Shown here in pieces: positions 9,066 through 17,152 of a DNA stretch of 64,000 nt. This stretch comes from an uncultured Dehalococcoidia bacterium (GTDB taxonomy: Bacteria > Chloroflexota > Dehalococcoidia > Bin125): assembly GCA_958295515.1 (NCBI GenBank), contig CATQGW010000005.1, positions 248,001-312,000 on the forward strand, in the 5' to 3' direction. A program made the translations under genes and the position numbers. A model generated the notes under the pieces. The model was given only the letters and a program-made list of their open reading frames with translations, was not told where the DNA came from and made no database searches. Position 1 is the first letter of the stretch. Every line of letters starts with the position of its first letter.

Positions 9066-9094
9066 ACTATACAGAACGATCTCCATCCTGCCAA
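9066..9094 (-). promoter_or_regulatory. Sigma-70-type promoter for the double-HTH gene
   Basis: On the minus strand, TTGGCA (9089-9094) and TATAGT (9066-9071) are separated by exactly 17 bp. This is the best-matching housekeeping promoter I found in the window. Expected transcription start is near 9058, giving a leader of about 35 bases to ATG 9024. Confidence 0.6.
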
Positions 9095-9200
9095 TCCACC
9101 CGCCCCAACGCCCTGACGCGCGGGAGGCGGCAAGCGACCATTGGCGGAGCGTCCTCTATCCTCACCTGCGGCAAGCCAGATTAGGCGGGAGCGCACAGCG

Positions 9201-9914
9201 ATGACAACGGCCGCAGCGGCGGGAATCGTAGACCAGGCGCGCGCCGAAGGGCGCGCGCTGCTCAGCGAGGTCGAGGCCAAGGCGATGCTCGCCGAGCACG
9301 GCGTCGCCGTGACCGACACCCGCCTCGCCGCCTCCGTCGATGAAGCGGTCGAAATCGCCGACCAGCTCGGCTATCCGGTCGCGCTCAAAGTCGTCGCCGA
9401 CGAAATCACCCACAAGACCGACGTCGGCGGCGTCGAGCTGGGCCTCGCCGACGCCGAACAGCTGCGCGACGCCGCGCAGCGCATCCACGCCGCGGTCACC
9501 GCCGCCGCGCCGGGCGTCGCCCCCGCCGGGCTCTCCGTCCAGCCAATGGCCGCGCCCGGCACCGAGGTCATCCTCGGCGTCACCCAGGACCGGCAGTTCG
9601 GCCCCGTGCTGATGTTCGGCCTCGGCGGCGTCTTCGTCGAAGTGCTCAAGGATGTCGCCTTCCGCGTCGTCCCCCTCGAGCCGCGCGACGCGAGCGAGAT
9701 GATCCGCGAAATCCAGGGCTTCGCCGTGCTCGAAGGCTTCCGCGGCACCGAGCCCGCCGACCTCGGCGCGCTCGAAACCATGCTGCTCCAGCTCTCCAGC
9801 TTCGCCGAAGCACACCCCGAGGTCGCCGAGCTCGACCTCAACCCCGTCTTCGCGCGGGCCGACGGCGCCATCGCCGTCGACGCCCGCATCCTGCTCACCC
9901 CCGACAACGACTGA
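9201..9914 (+). CDS. ADP-forming acyl-CoA synthetase, ATP-grasp (beta) subunit
   Basis: 237 residues, a complete ATP-grasp_5 unit: SEVEAKAMLAEHGV near the start, the nucleotide-binding strand YPVALKVVADEITHKTDVGGV, the Gly loop FGPVLMFGLGGVFVEVL, and the metal-binding end ELDLNPVFA. It pairs with the CoA-binding alpha subunit 21 bp downstream to interconvert acyl-CoA + ADP + Pi and acid + ATP + CoA. Start at ATG 9201 (GGGAG upstream) gives the usual beta-subunit length. Substrate (acetate or another acid) cannot be told from sequence. Confidence 0.85.
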   Translation: MTTAAAAGIVDQARAEGRALLSEVEAKAMLAEHGVAVTDTRLAASVDEAVEIADQLGYPVALKVVADEITHKTDVGGVELGLADAEQLRDAAQRIHAAVTAAAPGVAPAGLSVQPMAAPGTEVILGVTQDRQFGPVLMFGLGGVFVEVLKDVAFRVVPLEPRDASEMIREIQGFAVLEGFRGTEPADLGALETMLLQLSSFAEAHPEVAELDLNPVFARADGAIAVDARILLTPDND

Positions 9915-9935
9915 ACCAGCGGACGGCGATACCAA

Positions 9936-11348
9936 ATGCCCGTAACGCGCGAGCGGCTGCACCGCACCCTCAACCCCCAAGTCGTCGCCGTGATCGGCGA
10001 CAAAAAGGCCAGCGGCTACACCTGGCTGCGCTCCCTGCAAACCTTCTCCGGCAAGCTCTACTCGGTACAGGTCGATCCCAACGAGATCCCCGGTATCGAG
10101 GAGCTCGGCGTCGAGAACTACGCCAGCCTGACCGATATCCCCGAGCGGGTCGATTTCGCCGTCTGCGCCGTCCCCCGCCAGGTCGCGCCCTTCATCGTGC
10201 AGTCCTGCGTCGACGCCGATGTCGGCGGCGTCACGCTCTTCACCAGCGGCTTCGCCGAGACCGGCGAAGACCTGGGCGTCGAGCTGCAGGACAAGATTTA
10301 CGAGATCGCCGCACCCTCCGGCCTCGCGCTGATCGGCCCCAACTGCATGGGCGTACACATCCCCCGACTCGGCGTGCGCTTCAACCGCGACCAGCCGCAC
10401 GATGTCGAGGGCGATATCGGTTTCATCTCGCAAAGCGGCACCCACGGCATGAACTTCTCCCTCACCGGCGCAGCCAACGGGCTGTACTGCTCGTCGCTCG
10501 TCTCGTTCGGCAACGGCATCATCCTCGAAGCCGCCGACTACCTCGATTACCTCGCCGACGACGACCGCAGCAAGCTGATCGCCATGTACATCGAAGGCGC
10601 GCGCGACGGACGGCGGCTCTTCGAGTCGCTCAAGAATGCCGCGGCGCGCAAGCCTGTAATCGTCTGGAAGGGCGGCCAAACCGAAGGCGGCGGCCGCGCG
10701 ATCCGCTCCCACACCGCCTCGCTCGCCAGCGACCAGTCGATCTGGGAAGCCGTAATTCGCCAGGCCGGCGCGGTCGCGGTGCATAACCTCGACGAGATGG
10801 TCGACGTGGTCAAGGCCACCCTGCTGGCAAAGCGTCCGTCCAGCAACAGGCTCGGTCTGATCGCGATGACCGGCGGCCAGTCGGTAGTGCTCACCGACGC
10901 ATTCGAAAAGGCCGGCTGGAAAGTACCGACGCTCACCGACGCTTCATACGCGCAGTTGGGCGAGTTCTTCAACATCATCGGCGGCTCATACCGCAATCCA
11001 CTCGACGCCGCAGGCACCATCGGCCAGGCACCCGAGCATCTCGATACGATCTTCGACATCCTCGACGCCGACGAAAACATCGACGCCGTAGCGATGGAGC
11101 TATCCGCCACCTTCATGGCCCGCCGCTGGCAGGACAAGCCGGAGGAGTTCGACCGTCTGATCACCTCCATCAAGCGGTTCACCGGCAAGTCCAAAAAGCC
11201 GTTCCTCGCCGCGCTGCACCCAAGCCACGTAGAGCCGGAAGCCCTACAAGCGCGCCAGCGCCTACAAGCAGAAGGCATCCCCACCTTCCCCAGCTTCGAG
11301 CGAGCCGCCAACGCCCTCCGCAAGTCCTCCACCCTCGCAGCGCTCTGA
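9936..11348 (+). CDS. ADP-forming acyl-CoA synthetase, CoA-binding (alpha) subunit
   Basis: 470 residues with three domains: CoA_binding (about 10-130, PQVVAVIGDKKASG, LIGPNCMGV), a succinyl-CoA-ligase-like flavodoxin fold (about 145-280, GFISQSGTHG), and a second ligase-like domain (about 300-440). The phosphohistidine loop is visible as RSHTASLAS near 257. This is the NDP-forming synthetase layout with separate subunits. It forms an operon with the beta subunit. Together with acs it gives the cell two energetically different ways to activate or release acids. Confidence 0.85.
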   Translation: MPVTRERLHRTLNPQVVAVIGDKKASGYTWLRSLQTFSGKLYSVQVDPNEIPGIEELGVENYASLTDIPERVDFAVCAVPRQVAPFIVQSCVDADVGGVTLFTSGFAETGEDLGVELQDKIYEIAAPSGLALIGPNCMGVHIPRLGVRFNRDQPHDVEGDIGFISQSGTHGMNFSLTGAANGLYCSSLVSFGNGIILEAADYLDYLADDDRSKLIAMYIEGARDGRRLFESLKNAAARKPVIVWKGGQTEGGGRAIRSHTASLASDQSIWEAVIRQAGAVAVHNLDEMVDVVKATLLAKRPSSNRLGLIAMTGGQSVVLTDAFEKAGWKVPTLTDASYAQLGEFFNIIGGSYRNPLDAAGTIGQAPEHLDTIFDILDADENIDAVAMELSATFMARRWQDKPEEFDRLITSIKRFTGKSKKPFLAALHPSHVEPEALQARQRLQAEGIPTFPSFERAANALRKSSTLAAL

Positions 11349-11386
11349 GGCGACAGAGGCTAGGCAAGCTCCGGTCCGTCTGGTAA

Positions 11387-11405
11387 ACTGCCGCAACCCG
11401 GCAGT
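11387..11405 (+). promoter_or_regulatory. Hairpin upstream of the GmrSD gene
   Basis: A perfect 7-bp inverted repeat, ACTGCCG-caacc-CGGCAGT, lies between the synthetase operon and the GmrSD-like gene. No T-run follows, so it may be an operator or a weak or Rho-type terminator structure rather than an intrinsic terminator. Confidence 0.3.
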
Positions 11406-11473
11406 CCTCCTCAATTCAACGACCACTCTCGCTGTGGCCGTTGCCGGCCGGGCGAACGCAGGAGCGATCCGAC

Positions 11474-13276
11474 ATGAAGGCCAACCCCCTCACGCTCAGC
11501 GAGATCTTCCAGGCGCCGGCCAGGTACACCGTCCCTACCTTTCAGCGACCCTACGTCTGGACCCAGGAAGAGCAGTGGGAACCGCTGTGGATTGATGTCC
11601 GTGACATCGCGGAGCGGTTCATCGAGTATTTCGAACTCAGCGGCGTCCAAGGCGGGGCGATCGATCCGGGCGAACAGCCGCGTCACTTTTTGGGCGCGAT
11701 CGTCCTCCAGCAGCAGGAGGTCCGGTCGGGCTCGCTGCCGACGCGGGAAGTGATCGACGGCCAGCAGCGTCTCACCACGCTCCAGATCCTGCTTGACGCA
11801 GCGCAGGAAGAGTACGTCAGCCTCGATCGGGACGCGGCGGAACGGCTCCAGGATCTCGTCTTCAATAGGCCGGCGTTCGCCGGGAAGAATGCTGACCATC
11901 AGTTCAAGATCTGGCCGACGTTGAACGATCGTGATGCGTTTCGCCATGCGATGCGAAACGAACTCCCGACCGGGGAGTACGACGAGTCGTTGATCGTCCA
12001 ATGCCACGACTTCTTCAGGGCCCAGATCCGCGAGTGGGTGGCGAAGTACCCCGAAACGCAGACCGAACGTGCCGATGCCTTGGAACAAACCCTGCGCGAG
12101 TTCTTGCGCGTCGTCGTCATCGATCTCGAGGATGGAGACGACGCCCAAGCCATCTTCGAGACACTCAATGATCGGGGAACGCCGCTGCGGCCGTTCAACC
12201 TCGCCAAGAACTTCATCCTGCACGAAGTGCCTGGCGGGGCCAAGGAGCAGGATCGCGTCTACGCAACGCACATGAAGGAACTTGAGACCTTGTGGTGGCG
12301 CACTGAGGTCGGCTCCGGACGGCTCCGACGCCCACGGAACGACGCGTACTTGAACTACTGGCTCACGATGAGGACGCGTGAGGAGGTCTCCACGCGCTCC
12401 CTCTTCACCGACTTCCAGAAGTATGCCGTGTCGACGGCCAACATAGAGTCCATCGCCGAGGACCTGGGTTCAACCGGTCCCTTGTACCGCCGGCTGGAGG
12501 AGCTGAAAGACGGTTCGCGTTTGGGCGTGTTCCTGACCAGGTGGCGGCAGCTGCAAGCTGCTGTGTTCACGCCTCTGCTTCTTCATCTCTTGTCCTCGGA
12601 GCACACGGAGCCGACAGTCAACCGATGCCTGGATGCGCTCGAGAGCTACCTGGTCCGCAGGATGGCCTGCCGGATGACCACCAAGGACTACCAGGAAGTG
12701 TCACGCGGCCTCCTAAAGCGACTCCATGAACGCGGCACAGAGTCAGCCGACGAGGTGGTCATCGAGCACTTGAAACGGCAGACTGCAGCGGGCATGAAGT
12801 GGCCCAGCGACGATGATCTGGCGGAGGCTTTCCACACCCTCCCGCTCTACAAGCTCCTAACTCGGGGGCGCCTCCGACTTATTCTGGAAGGCGTAGAGCA
12901 CGGGCTACGCACGCCGAAGTCGGAGCGTTCCCAAGTGGCGTCGAACTTGACGATCGAGCATGTGATGCCACAACACTGGCGTGAACACTGGGATCCGCCG
13001 ACGAGCGTTGACGAATCAGACCCTGCCGCAACGCGCGATCGCGTCATTCACACGATGGGCAATCTGACGTTGGTCACCAGGAAGCTCAACCCGGCTCTGT
13101 CCAACTCTCGCTGGGCGAAGAAGCGAGAAGGCATCGACGACCACAGCACGCTGTTCCTGAACAAGGACCTGCTGAAGAATGCCCGCAAGGATTGGGCCGA
13201 GAACGAGATCGCCAAGCGCGCGCAAAGGCTGGCAACAGCTGCCATCCGCGTCTGGCCCGGCCCCGACGACATCTAG
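11474..13276 (+). CDS. GmrSD-like (DUF262-DUF1524) restriction endonuclease
   Basis: 600 residues. N-terminal DUF262: VPTFQRPYVW (about 20-29) and the DGQQR nucleotide-hydrolysis motif (95-99). C-terminal DUF1524 HNH-type nuclease: IEHVMPQHW at about 494, then MGNLTLVTRKLNPALSNSRW. This fused GmrS-GmrD organisation is the type IV, modification-dependent restriction family that cuts glucosylated or otherwise modified phage DNA; BrxU and SspE are relatives. Start chosen at ATG 11474 behind AGGAG. It is solitary, with no methylase or BREX/Dnd genes nearby. Codon use looks less extreme in GC than its neighbours, consistent with horizontal gain. Confidence 0.85.
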   Translation: MKANPLTLSEIFQAPARYTVPTFQRPYVWTQEEQWEPLWIDVRDIAERFIEYFELSGVQGGAIDPGEQPRHFLGAIVLQQQEVRSGSLPTREVIDGQQRLTTLQILLDAAQEEYVSLDRDAAERLQDLVFNRPAFAGKNADHQFKIWPTLNDRDAFRHAMRNELPTGEYDESLIVQCHDFFRAQIREWVAKYPETQTERADALEQTLREFLRVVVIDLEDGDDAQAIFETLNDRGTPLRPFNLAKNFILHEVPGGAKEQDRVYATHMKELETLWWRTEVGSGRLRRPRNDAYLNYWLTMRTREEVSTRSLFTDFQKYAVSTANIESIAEDLGSTGPLYRRLEELKDGSRLGVFLTRWRQLQAAVFTPLLLHLLSSEHTEPTVNRCLDALESYLVRRMACRMTTKDYQEVSRGLLKRLHERGTESADEVVIEHLKRQTAAGMKWPSDDDLAEAFHTLPLYKLLTRGRLRLILEGVEHGLRTPKSERSQVASNLTIEHVMPQHWREHWDPPTSVDESDPAATRDRVIHTMGNLTLVTRKLNPALSNSRWAKKREGIDDHSTLFLNKDLLKNARKDWAENEIAKRAQRLATAAIRVWPGPDDI

Positions 13277-13287
13277 CCCCAACCCAC

Positions 13288-13709
13288 CTACAGAAACGCC
13301 ACCATCAGCCCCACCGCCGCGATCACCACCCCCGCCACCAGGATCATCGCCATCAACATCTCCCGCTGCGACCGCTCATCCCTCAACGCCGCCTCCGCGG
13401 CAACCCTGTCCGTGTGCCGGCGCTGCTCGCCATCGCATGCTCAAGCTTCCGCTGAGTCTCCTCGCGCAGCTGAGCGAACTCGCGCTCCATCTCCGCAAAC
13501 CGACGCTCCATCAGCGCGAAGCCGTGCTCCATGTCCTTGCGCAGATCCCCAATCTCGCGCCGAACATCTTGCAGCTCCCGCGCCAGATCCTCATTCGTGA
13601 CCAGATCCTCCTCGCGCTCGATCAGAATCCCCGTCATCGCCCGCGCCTGCTCATCGGTGAAGCCGGCCTCCATCAGGCGTCTGTACCACTTGAGCGACGG
13701 GATAGCCAT
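13288..13709 (-). pseudogene. Frameshifted DUF1640-like coiled-coil membrane gene
   Basis: From ATG 13709 the frame encodes 108 residues: LKWYRRLMEAGFTDEQARAMTG, then a long coiled coil (LARELQDVRREIGDLRKDME, with heptads to about residue 90), then an Arg-rich end at 13383. In the neighbouring frame the sequence continues as AALRDERSQREMLMAM, followed by a membrane helix (ILVAGVVIAAVGLMVAFL), stopping at 13288. This is exactly the C-terminal anchor expected for this family. One base gained or lost near 13,390-13,420 explains it. The truncated soluble form may still be made. Confidence 0.6.
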
Positions 13710-13731
13710 GCGACCAGTCTAACCGCTCCCG

Positions 13732-14631
13732 CTAGCCCCGCAGCTCCGGCCAGATTTCCCGCCACGCCGACTCGATGTGGCGCAGATAGTCGTCGACCGC
13801 GATCGCCCCCTCGCGGTCGTAGTTGGGCATCCCAATCCCGATCCGCGTGATCCCCGCGTCCCGCGCCGCCGTCAGCGTCCGCCGCGTGCTCTCGATATCC
13901 GTGTCCAGCGGCGGCAGCCACTGAATCGGAAACTCCTCCGCCTCCCGCGCGTGGCGCTCCAGCGCCGCGCGAATCTGCTCGGTGAAGCCGATCAGATGGT
14001 CGATATCCGACTGCACCGGCGCAATCCAGCCGTCCCCCAGCCGCGCAGCGCGGTCCAGCGCCGCATCCGAGAAGCCGCCGAACAGCAGCGGCGGTCCGCC
14101 CGGCGTCACCGGCTTGGGCAGCATGCTCATCTCCCGAATCGTCGTGTAGCGCCCCTCAAAGTTGACCGGCTCCTCCGTCCAGCAGGCGCGAAGCACATGG
14201 ATCGCCTCCTCCATGCGCGACGGCCGCTGACGGAACGGCACGCCCAGCGCCTCAAACTCAGGCTCCTGCCAGCCGACCCCGATGCCCAGCCGAAATCGCC
14301 CGCCCGAGAGGACGTCGATCTCCGCCGCCTGCTTGGCGACCAGCACCGGCTCCCGCTGCGGCAGCACGAGCACGTTCGTCTGCAGCGCCACGCGGCTCGT
14401 CTGCGCCGCAACCCAGGCCAACGTGATCAACACCTCATGCTGATGCACATCGTCCTGGTAGGGACCGCGCGTGGGCCGGTCCGACAGCTCGTAGGCGAAG
14501 CTCACGTGGTCCGCCATCGAGACGAAATCCAGCCCGATCGCCTCCACCCCCTGCACCCAGTCGCGCACCTCCGACACATCCCAATGCCAGTGCCAGGCGG
14601 GGATCTGCGCCCCGAATTCCATTCGCGGCAT
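13732..14631 (-). CDS. LLM-class (luciferase-like) F420-dependent oxidoreductase
   Basis: 299 residues of a bacterial-luciferase-fold TIM barrel. Signatures include GLDFVSMADHV, LITLAWVAAQTSRVALQTNVLVLP, and GGRFRLGIGVGWQEPEFEALGV, the phosphate-binding region of F420/FMN users. PPLLFGGFSDAALDRAARLGDGW is the usual late-barrel motif. The start at ATG 14631 is supported by GAGAGG eight bases upstream. Members use F420H2 or FMNH2; substrate is unknown. TIGR03619-like in look. Confidence 0.85.
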   Translation of the reverse strand: MPRMEFGAQIPAWHWHWDVSEVRDWVQGVEAIGLDFVSMADHVSFAYELSDRPTRGPYQDDVHQHEVLITLAWVAAQTSRVALQTNVLVLPQREPVLVAKQAAEIDVLSGGRFRLGIGVGWQEPEFEALGVPFRQRPSRMEEAIHVLRACWTEEPVNFEGRYTTIREMSMLPKPVTPGGPPLLFGGFSDAALDRAARLGDGWIAPVQSDIDHLIGFTEQIRAALERHAREAEEFPIQWLPPLDTDIESTRRTLTAARDAGITRIGIGMPNYDREGAIAVDDYLRHIESAWREIWPELRG

Positions 14632-14748
14632 CTTCACAACCTCTCATGCAGCGCTCCAATTCGCGCCTCGCGCGCGTGTATCCTATAGCCGTCGGCGCTG
14701 CCGCCCACCGCTCGGTGCGGCGCCTGAGCAGGCCGGCAGGAGGTCCCC

Positions 14749-14991
14749 ATGGCGGTGGACGAACGACACGCCGGTGAAGAGGGCGTGATCCGCAGCGACA
14801 TCGCGGACGTGATCAACCGCTCCGCGGCGATGGCCGCCTACGCCTACGACGCCGTGCGCAAGGCCGGCGCCGCGGGCGGCCTGCAACTGCCCGACTCGCT
14901 CGCCGAACACCTCGCCGAATCCACCTACATGGAAGTCATGCGCTACTCGCTCGACGAATGCTCCTGCCCCTGCCACCAGGAGCACCACTAG
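14749..14991 (+). CDS. Small protein with Cys/His-rich tail, unknown
   Basis: 80 residues with a strong AGGAGG site 6-7 bases before ATG 14749. The body is helical and acidic. The C-terminus DECSCPCHQEHH puts three cysteines and three histidines within 12 residues, suggesting metal binding (Zn or Cu), although a single cluster is too small for a classical zinc finger. No homologous family is recognised. It lies 70 bp upstream of the thioredoxin-like gene, in the same orientation. Confidence 0.6.
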   Translation: MAVDERHAGEEGVIRSDIADVINRSAAMAAYAYDAVRKAGAAGGLQLPDSLAEHLAESTYMEVMRYSLDECSCPCHQEHH

Positions 14992-15062
14992 CCGCCCCCA
15001 ATCGCCGCCCGCGCGGTGGTATCCTGCGCGACAGCGGAAGATCCAACGAAGGGACCCCACCC

Positions 15063-15698
15063 ATGACCACCGCGACGCGCGAATCGGCAGTCACGCTCGA
15101 ACGCTTCAAGTCGGGCATGACCTGGAACCAGTACCTCTCCTACATCGCCTCCGAAGAGAACCAGCAGCGACCCACCCCCGGCGGCTCCCCGCGCGGCGAC
15201 GCCAACGTCGAGCGCTTCGTGCGCAACATGAGCGCCTGGCAGATCTCCGACGAGGGCCGCGAGGCGCTCCAGTCCCTGCCCCGCCTCAAGATGCTCGTGC
15301 TCGGCGAAGACTGGTGCCCCGACGTCTACCGCGGCCTCCCCGTCCTCGCCGAAATCGCCGCCAACGCTGGCTGGGAACTCCGCATCTTCCCCCGCGACGA
15401 GAACAACGACATCATGTCCGAGTTCCTCAAGGACGGCCAGCACGAGTCGATCCCCACCGCCGTCCTCTACACCATGGACCACGAGTACATCGGACACTGG
15501 ATCGAGCGCCCCGCCGTCGCCAACGAGCACATGGCCAACATGCAGAAGCTGTTCAGCCGCCAGGACGGCGAATCCGAGCAGGACATGCGCGCCCGCATCG
15601 GACAGGCCTACCGCGAGCTCCAGACCTCCGACGAATGGGCCTCCTGGCGCGACGCCACCGTCGACGAGCTGATCGAGCTGGCCCGCTCCAACGCCTAA
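15063..15698 (+). CDS. Thioredoxin-fold protein with a one-cysteine active site
   Basis: 211 residues resembling the Thioredoxin_9 family: an N-terminal helical extension (FKSGMTWNQYLSYI), then LKMLVLGEDWCPDVYRGLPVLAEIA, where family members normally have WCGDC, and a typical cis-Pro strand region (SIPTAVLY) before the last helices. The second active-site Cys is replaced (W-C-P-D-V), so it cannot do normal dithiol exchange. A monothiol, bacilliredoxin-like or structural role is possible. Preceded by a weak GAAGGGA site. Confidence 0.75.
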   Translation: MTTATRESAVTLERFKSGMTWNQYLSYIASEENQQRPTPGGSPRGDANVERFVRNMSAWQISDEGREALQSLPRLKMLVLGEDWCPDVYRGLPVLAEIAANAGWELRIFPRDENNDIMSEFLKDGQHESIPTAVLYTMDHEYIGHWIERPAVANEHMANMQKLFSRQDGESEQDMRARIGQAYRELQTSDEWASWRDATVDELIELARSNA

Positions 15699-15747
15699 CG
15701 CAGCGCGCGCCGCCCGCGCCGCGCCGGCCGATACGCTGGGTCCCCTA

Positions 15748-16374
15748 ATGGTCACCGCAGCGAAGCCTCCCGTGCCTGCCGCCGTCGGCGCCAACCCGCT
15801 GCGTCTGCAACCGCCGCCGCAGTGGACCCTGTCCGACGCAGCCTTCCTCGAACTGTGCGAGCTCAACCCCGGCTGGCGCTTCGAGCTCGACGCGCAGGGC
15901 AGGTTGATCATCATGGGCGGCGCCGGCATCCCCAGCAGCTTCCGCTCCTTCATCGTCCTCGGCCAGCTCTACGAGTGGTGGCAGGCCGCGCCCCAGGGAA
16001 TCGTCACCACACCCGACGGCTTCTACCGACTCGATGACCGCATCATCAAAGCGCCCGACGCCGCCTGGGTCTCGGCCGAGCGCGCGGCGGCAATCGAGGA
16101 AGACGACGAGGGCTTCTGGCCGCTCTGCCCCGATTTCGTCGTCGAGATCCGCTCGCCCTCGGACAAGCTGCCCGAGCAGCAGAGCAAGCTGCAGTTCTGG
16201 ATCGATCACGGCGCGCGCCTCGGCTGGCTCATCGACCCCTTCGAGCACGCCGCCCACATCTACCGCCCCGACCGCGAACCCGAGCAACTCGCGCGCCCAA
16301 CCACGCTCTCGGGCGAGGATGTCCTGCCCGGCCTGACCGTCAACCTCACCCGCGTCTGGCGACCCGCCCGCTAA
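15748..16374 (+). CDS. Uma2-family (DUF820) PD-(D/E)XK nuclease-fold protein
   Basis: 208 residues of the Uma2/DUF820 family. The core is recognisable: GWRFELDAQGRLIIMG (family FELxxGxLxxM), KAPDAAWVS (metal-binding Asp), PDFVVEIRSPSD (the E-x-K/R-like catalytic strand), then QSKLQFWIDHGARLGWLIDPF. Uma2 proteins are predicted endonucleases abundant in Chloroflexota and cyanobacteria; their biological targets are unknown. It ends three bases before the stop of the convergent phosphatidyltransferase gene. Confidence 0.85.
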   Translation: MVTAAKPPVPAAVGANPLRLQPPPQWTLSDAAFLELCELNPGWRFELDAQGRLIIMGGAGIPSSFRSFIVLGQLYEWWQAAPQGIVTTPDGFYRLDDRIIKAPDAAWVSAERAAAIEEDDEGFWPLCPDFVVEIRSPSDKLPEQQSKLQFWIDHGARLGWLIDPFEHAAHIYRPDREPEQLARPTTLSGEDVLPGLTVNLTRVWRPAR

Positions 16375-16377
16375 GCC

Positions 16378-17022
16378 TCACAACTCGCGGTCGAACGGAC
16401 CCGGCTCCAGCGGAGCCTCCGCAGCCGCCGCCTCTTCCTCTTCCAGACGCCGCGCGGCCAACCAGGTCATCACCCAGCGCTGGAGCGCCGTCAGGTTGGA
16501 CAACGCCGCCAGCAGCCACAGCACCGCGATCACCTGGCCCGAGAGCAGCCCAATCGCCATAATCAGCACCCGCTCCAGCCGCGTGCCCAGACCCGAGCGA
16601 ATCTGAATCCCGAACTCCGCCGCCTTCGAGCGCGTGTACGAAACCAGCATCGAGCCGCTCAGACTCAGCACGATCAGGATGATCGCCTCACGGTCGAAAC
16701 GCGCCTCGCCGAGGTACCAGAAGAGCAAACCGAAGAGAATCGCGAAATCCGCCAGCCGGTCGCTGACCGCATCGAACACCGCGCCCCAGGTAGTCGCCTT
16801 GCCCGTGTACCGCGCCACTGCCCCATCGAACAGATCAAACGCGCCCGCCCCGAGCATCACCACGCCCGCCTGCCAAAACCAGCCAATCGACGCGAGGTAG
16901 GCCGCGCCTCCCATCCCAAACAGACCAAGCAGCGTCAGCGCGTTGGGCGTCAAGCCGGTGCGGGCGACCGCCCGGCCTACCCGTTCCGAAATCGATTGCG
17001 TCAGCGTGTGGGGTAGTAATGA
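16378..17022 (-). CDS. CDP-alcohol phosphatidyltransferase, probable PIP synthase
   Basis: About 214 residues. The full CDP-alcohol phosphotransferase motif is present: FDLFDGAVARYTG...GAVFDAVSDRLAD (D-x2-D-G-x2-A-R-x8-G-x3-D-x3-D), with four or more membrane helices. The surroundings of the motif (GAVFDAVSDRLADFAILFGL, SYTRSKAAE, TRLERVLIM) follow actinobacterial PgsA1, which joins CDP-diacylglycerol and inositol phosphate to phosphatidylinositol phosphate. I prefer GTG 17022, giving an N-terminus like PgsA1; GTG 17073 is the alternative. Last gene of the ino1-led operon. Confidence 0.8.
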   Translation of the reverse strand, partial: SLLPHTLTQSISERVGRAVARTGLTPNALTLLGLFGMGGAAYLASIGWFWQAGVVMLGAGAFDLFDGAVARYTGKATTWGAVFDAVSDRLADFAILFGLLFWYLGEARFDREAIILIVLSLSGSMLVSYTRSKAAEFGIQIRSGLGTRLERVLIMAIGLLSGQVIAVLWLLAALSNLTALQRWVMTWLAARRLEEEEAAAAEAPLEPGPFDREL

Positions 17023-17152
17023 CACCGCTGTATGTGTGAGAGAAGCCCCGCCGCCACGGCAGTGATGCCACACTAACCAACCGCGCCGCGATTTCGCGTC
17101 ACCGCAGCGTCAATCACATTCGGATAACACTCGCCCGGCTCACCATCGCCGC

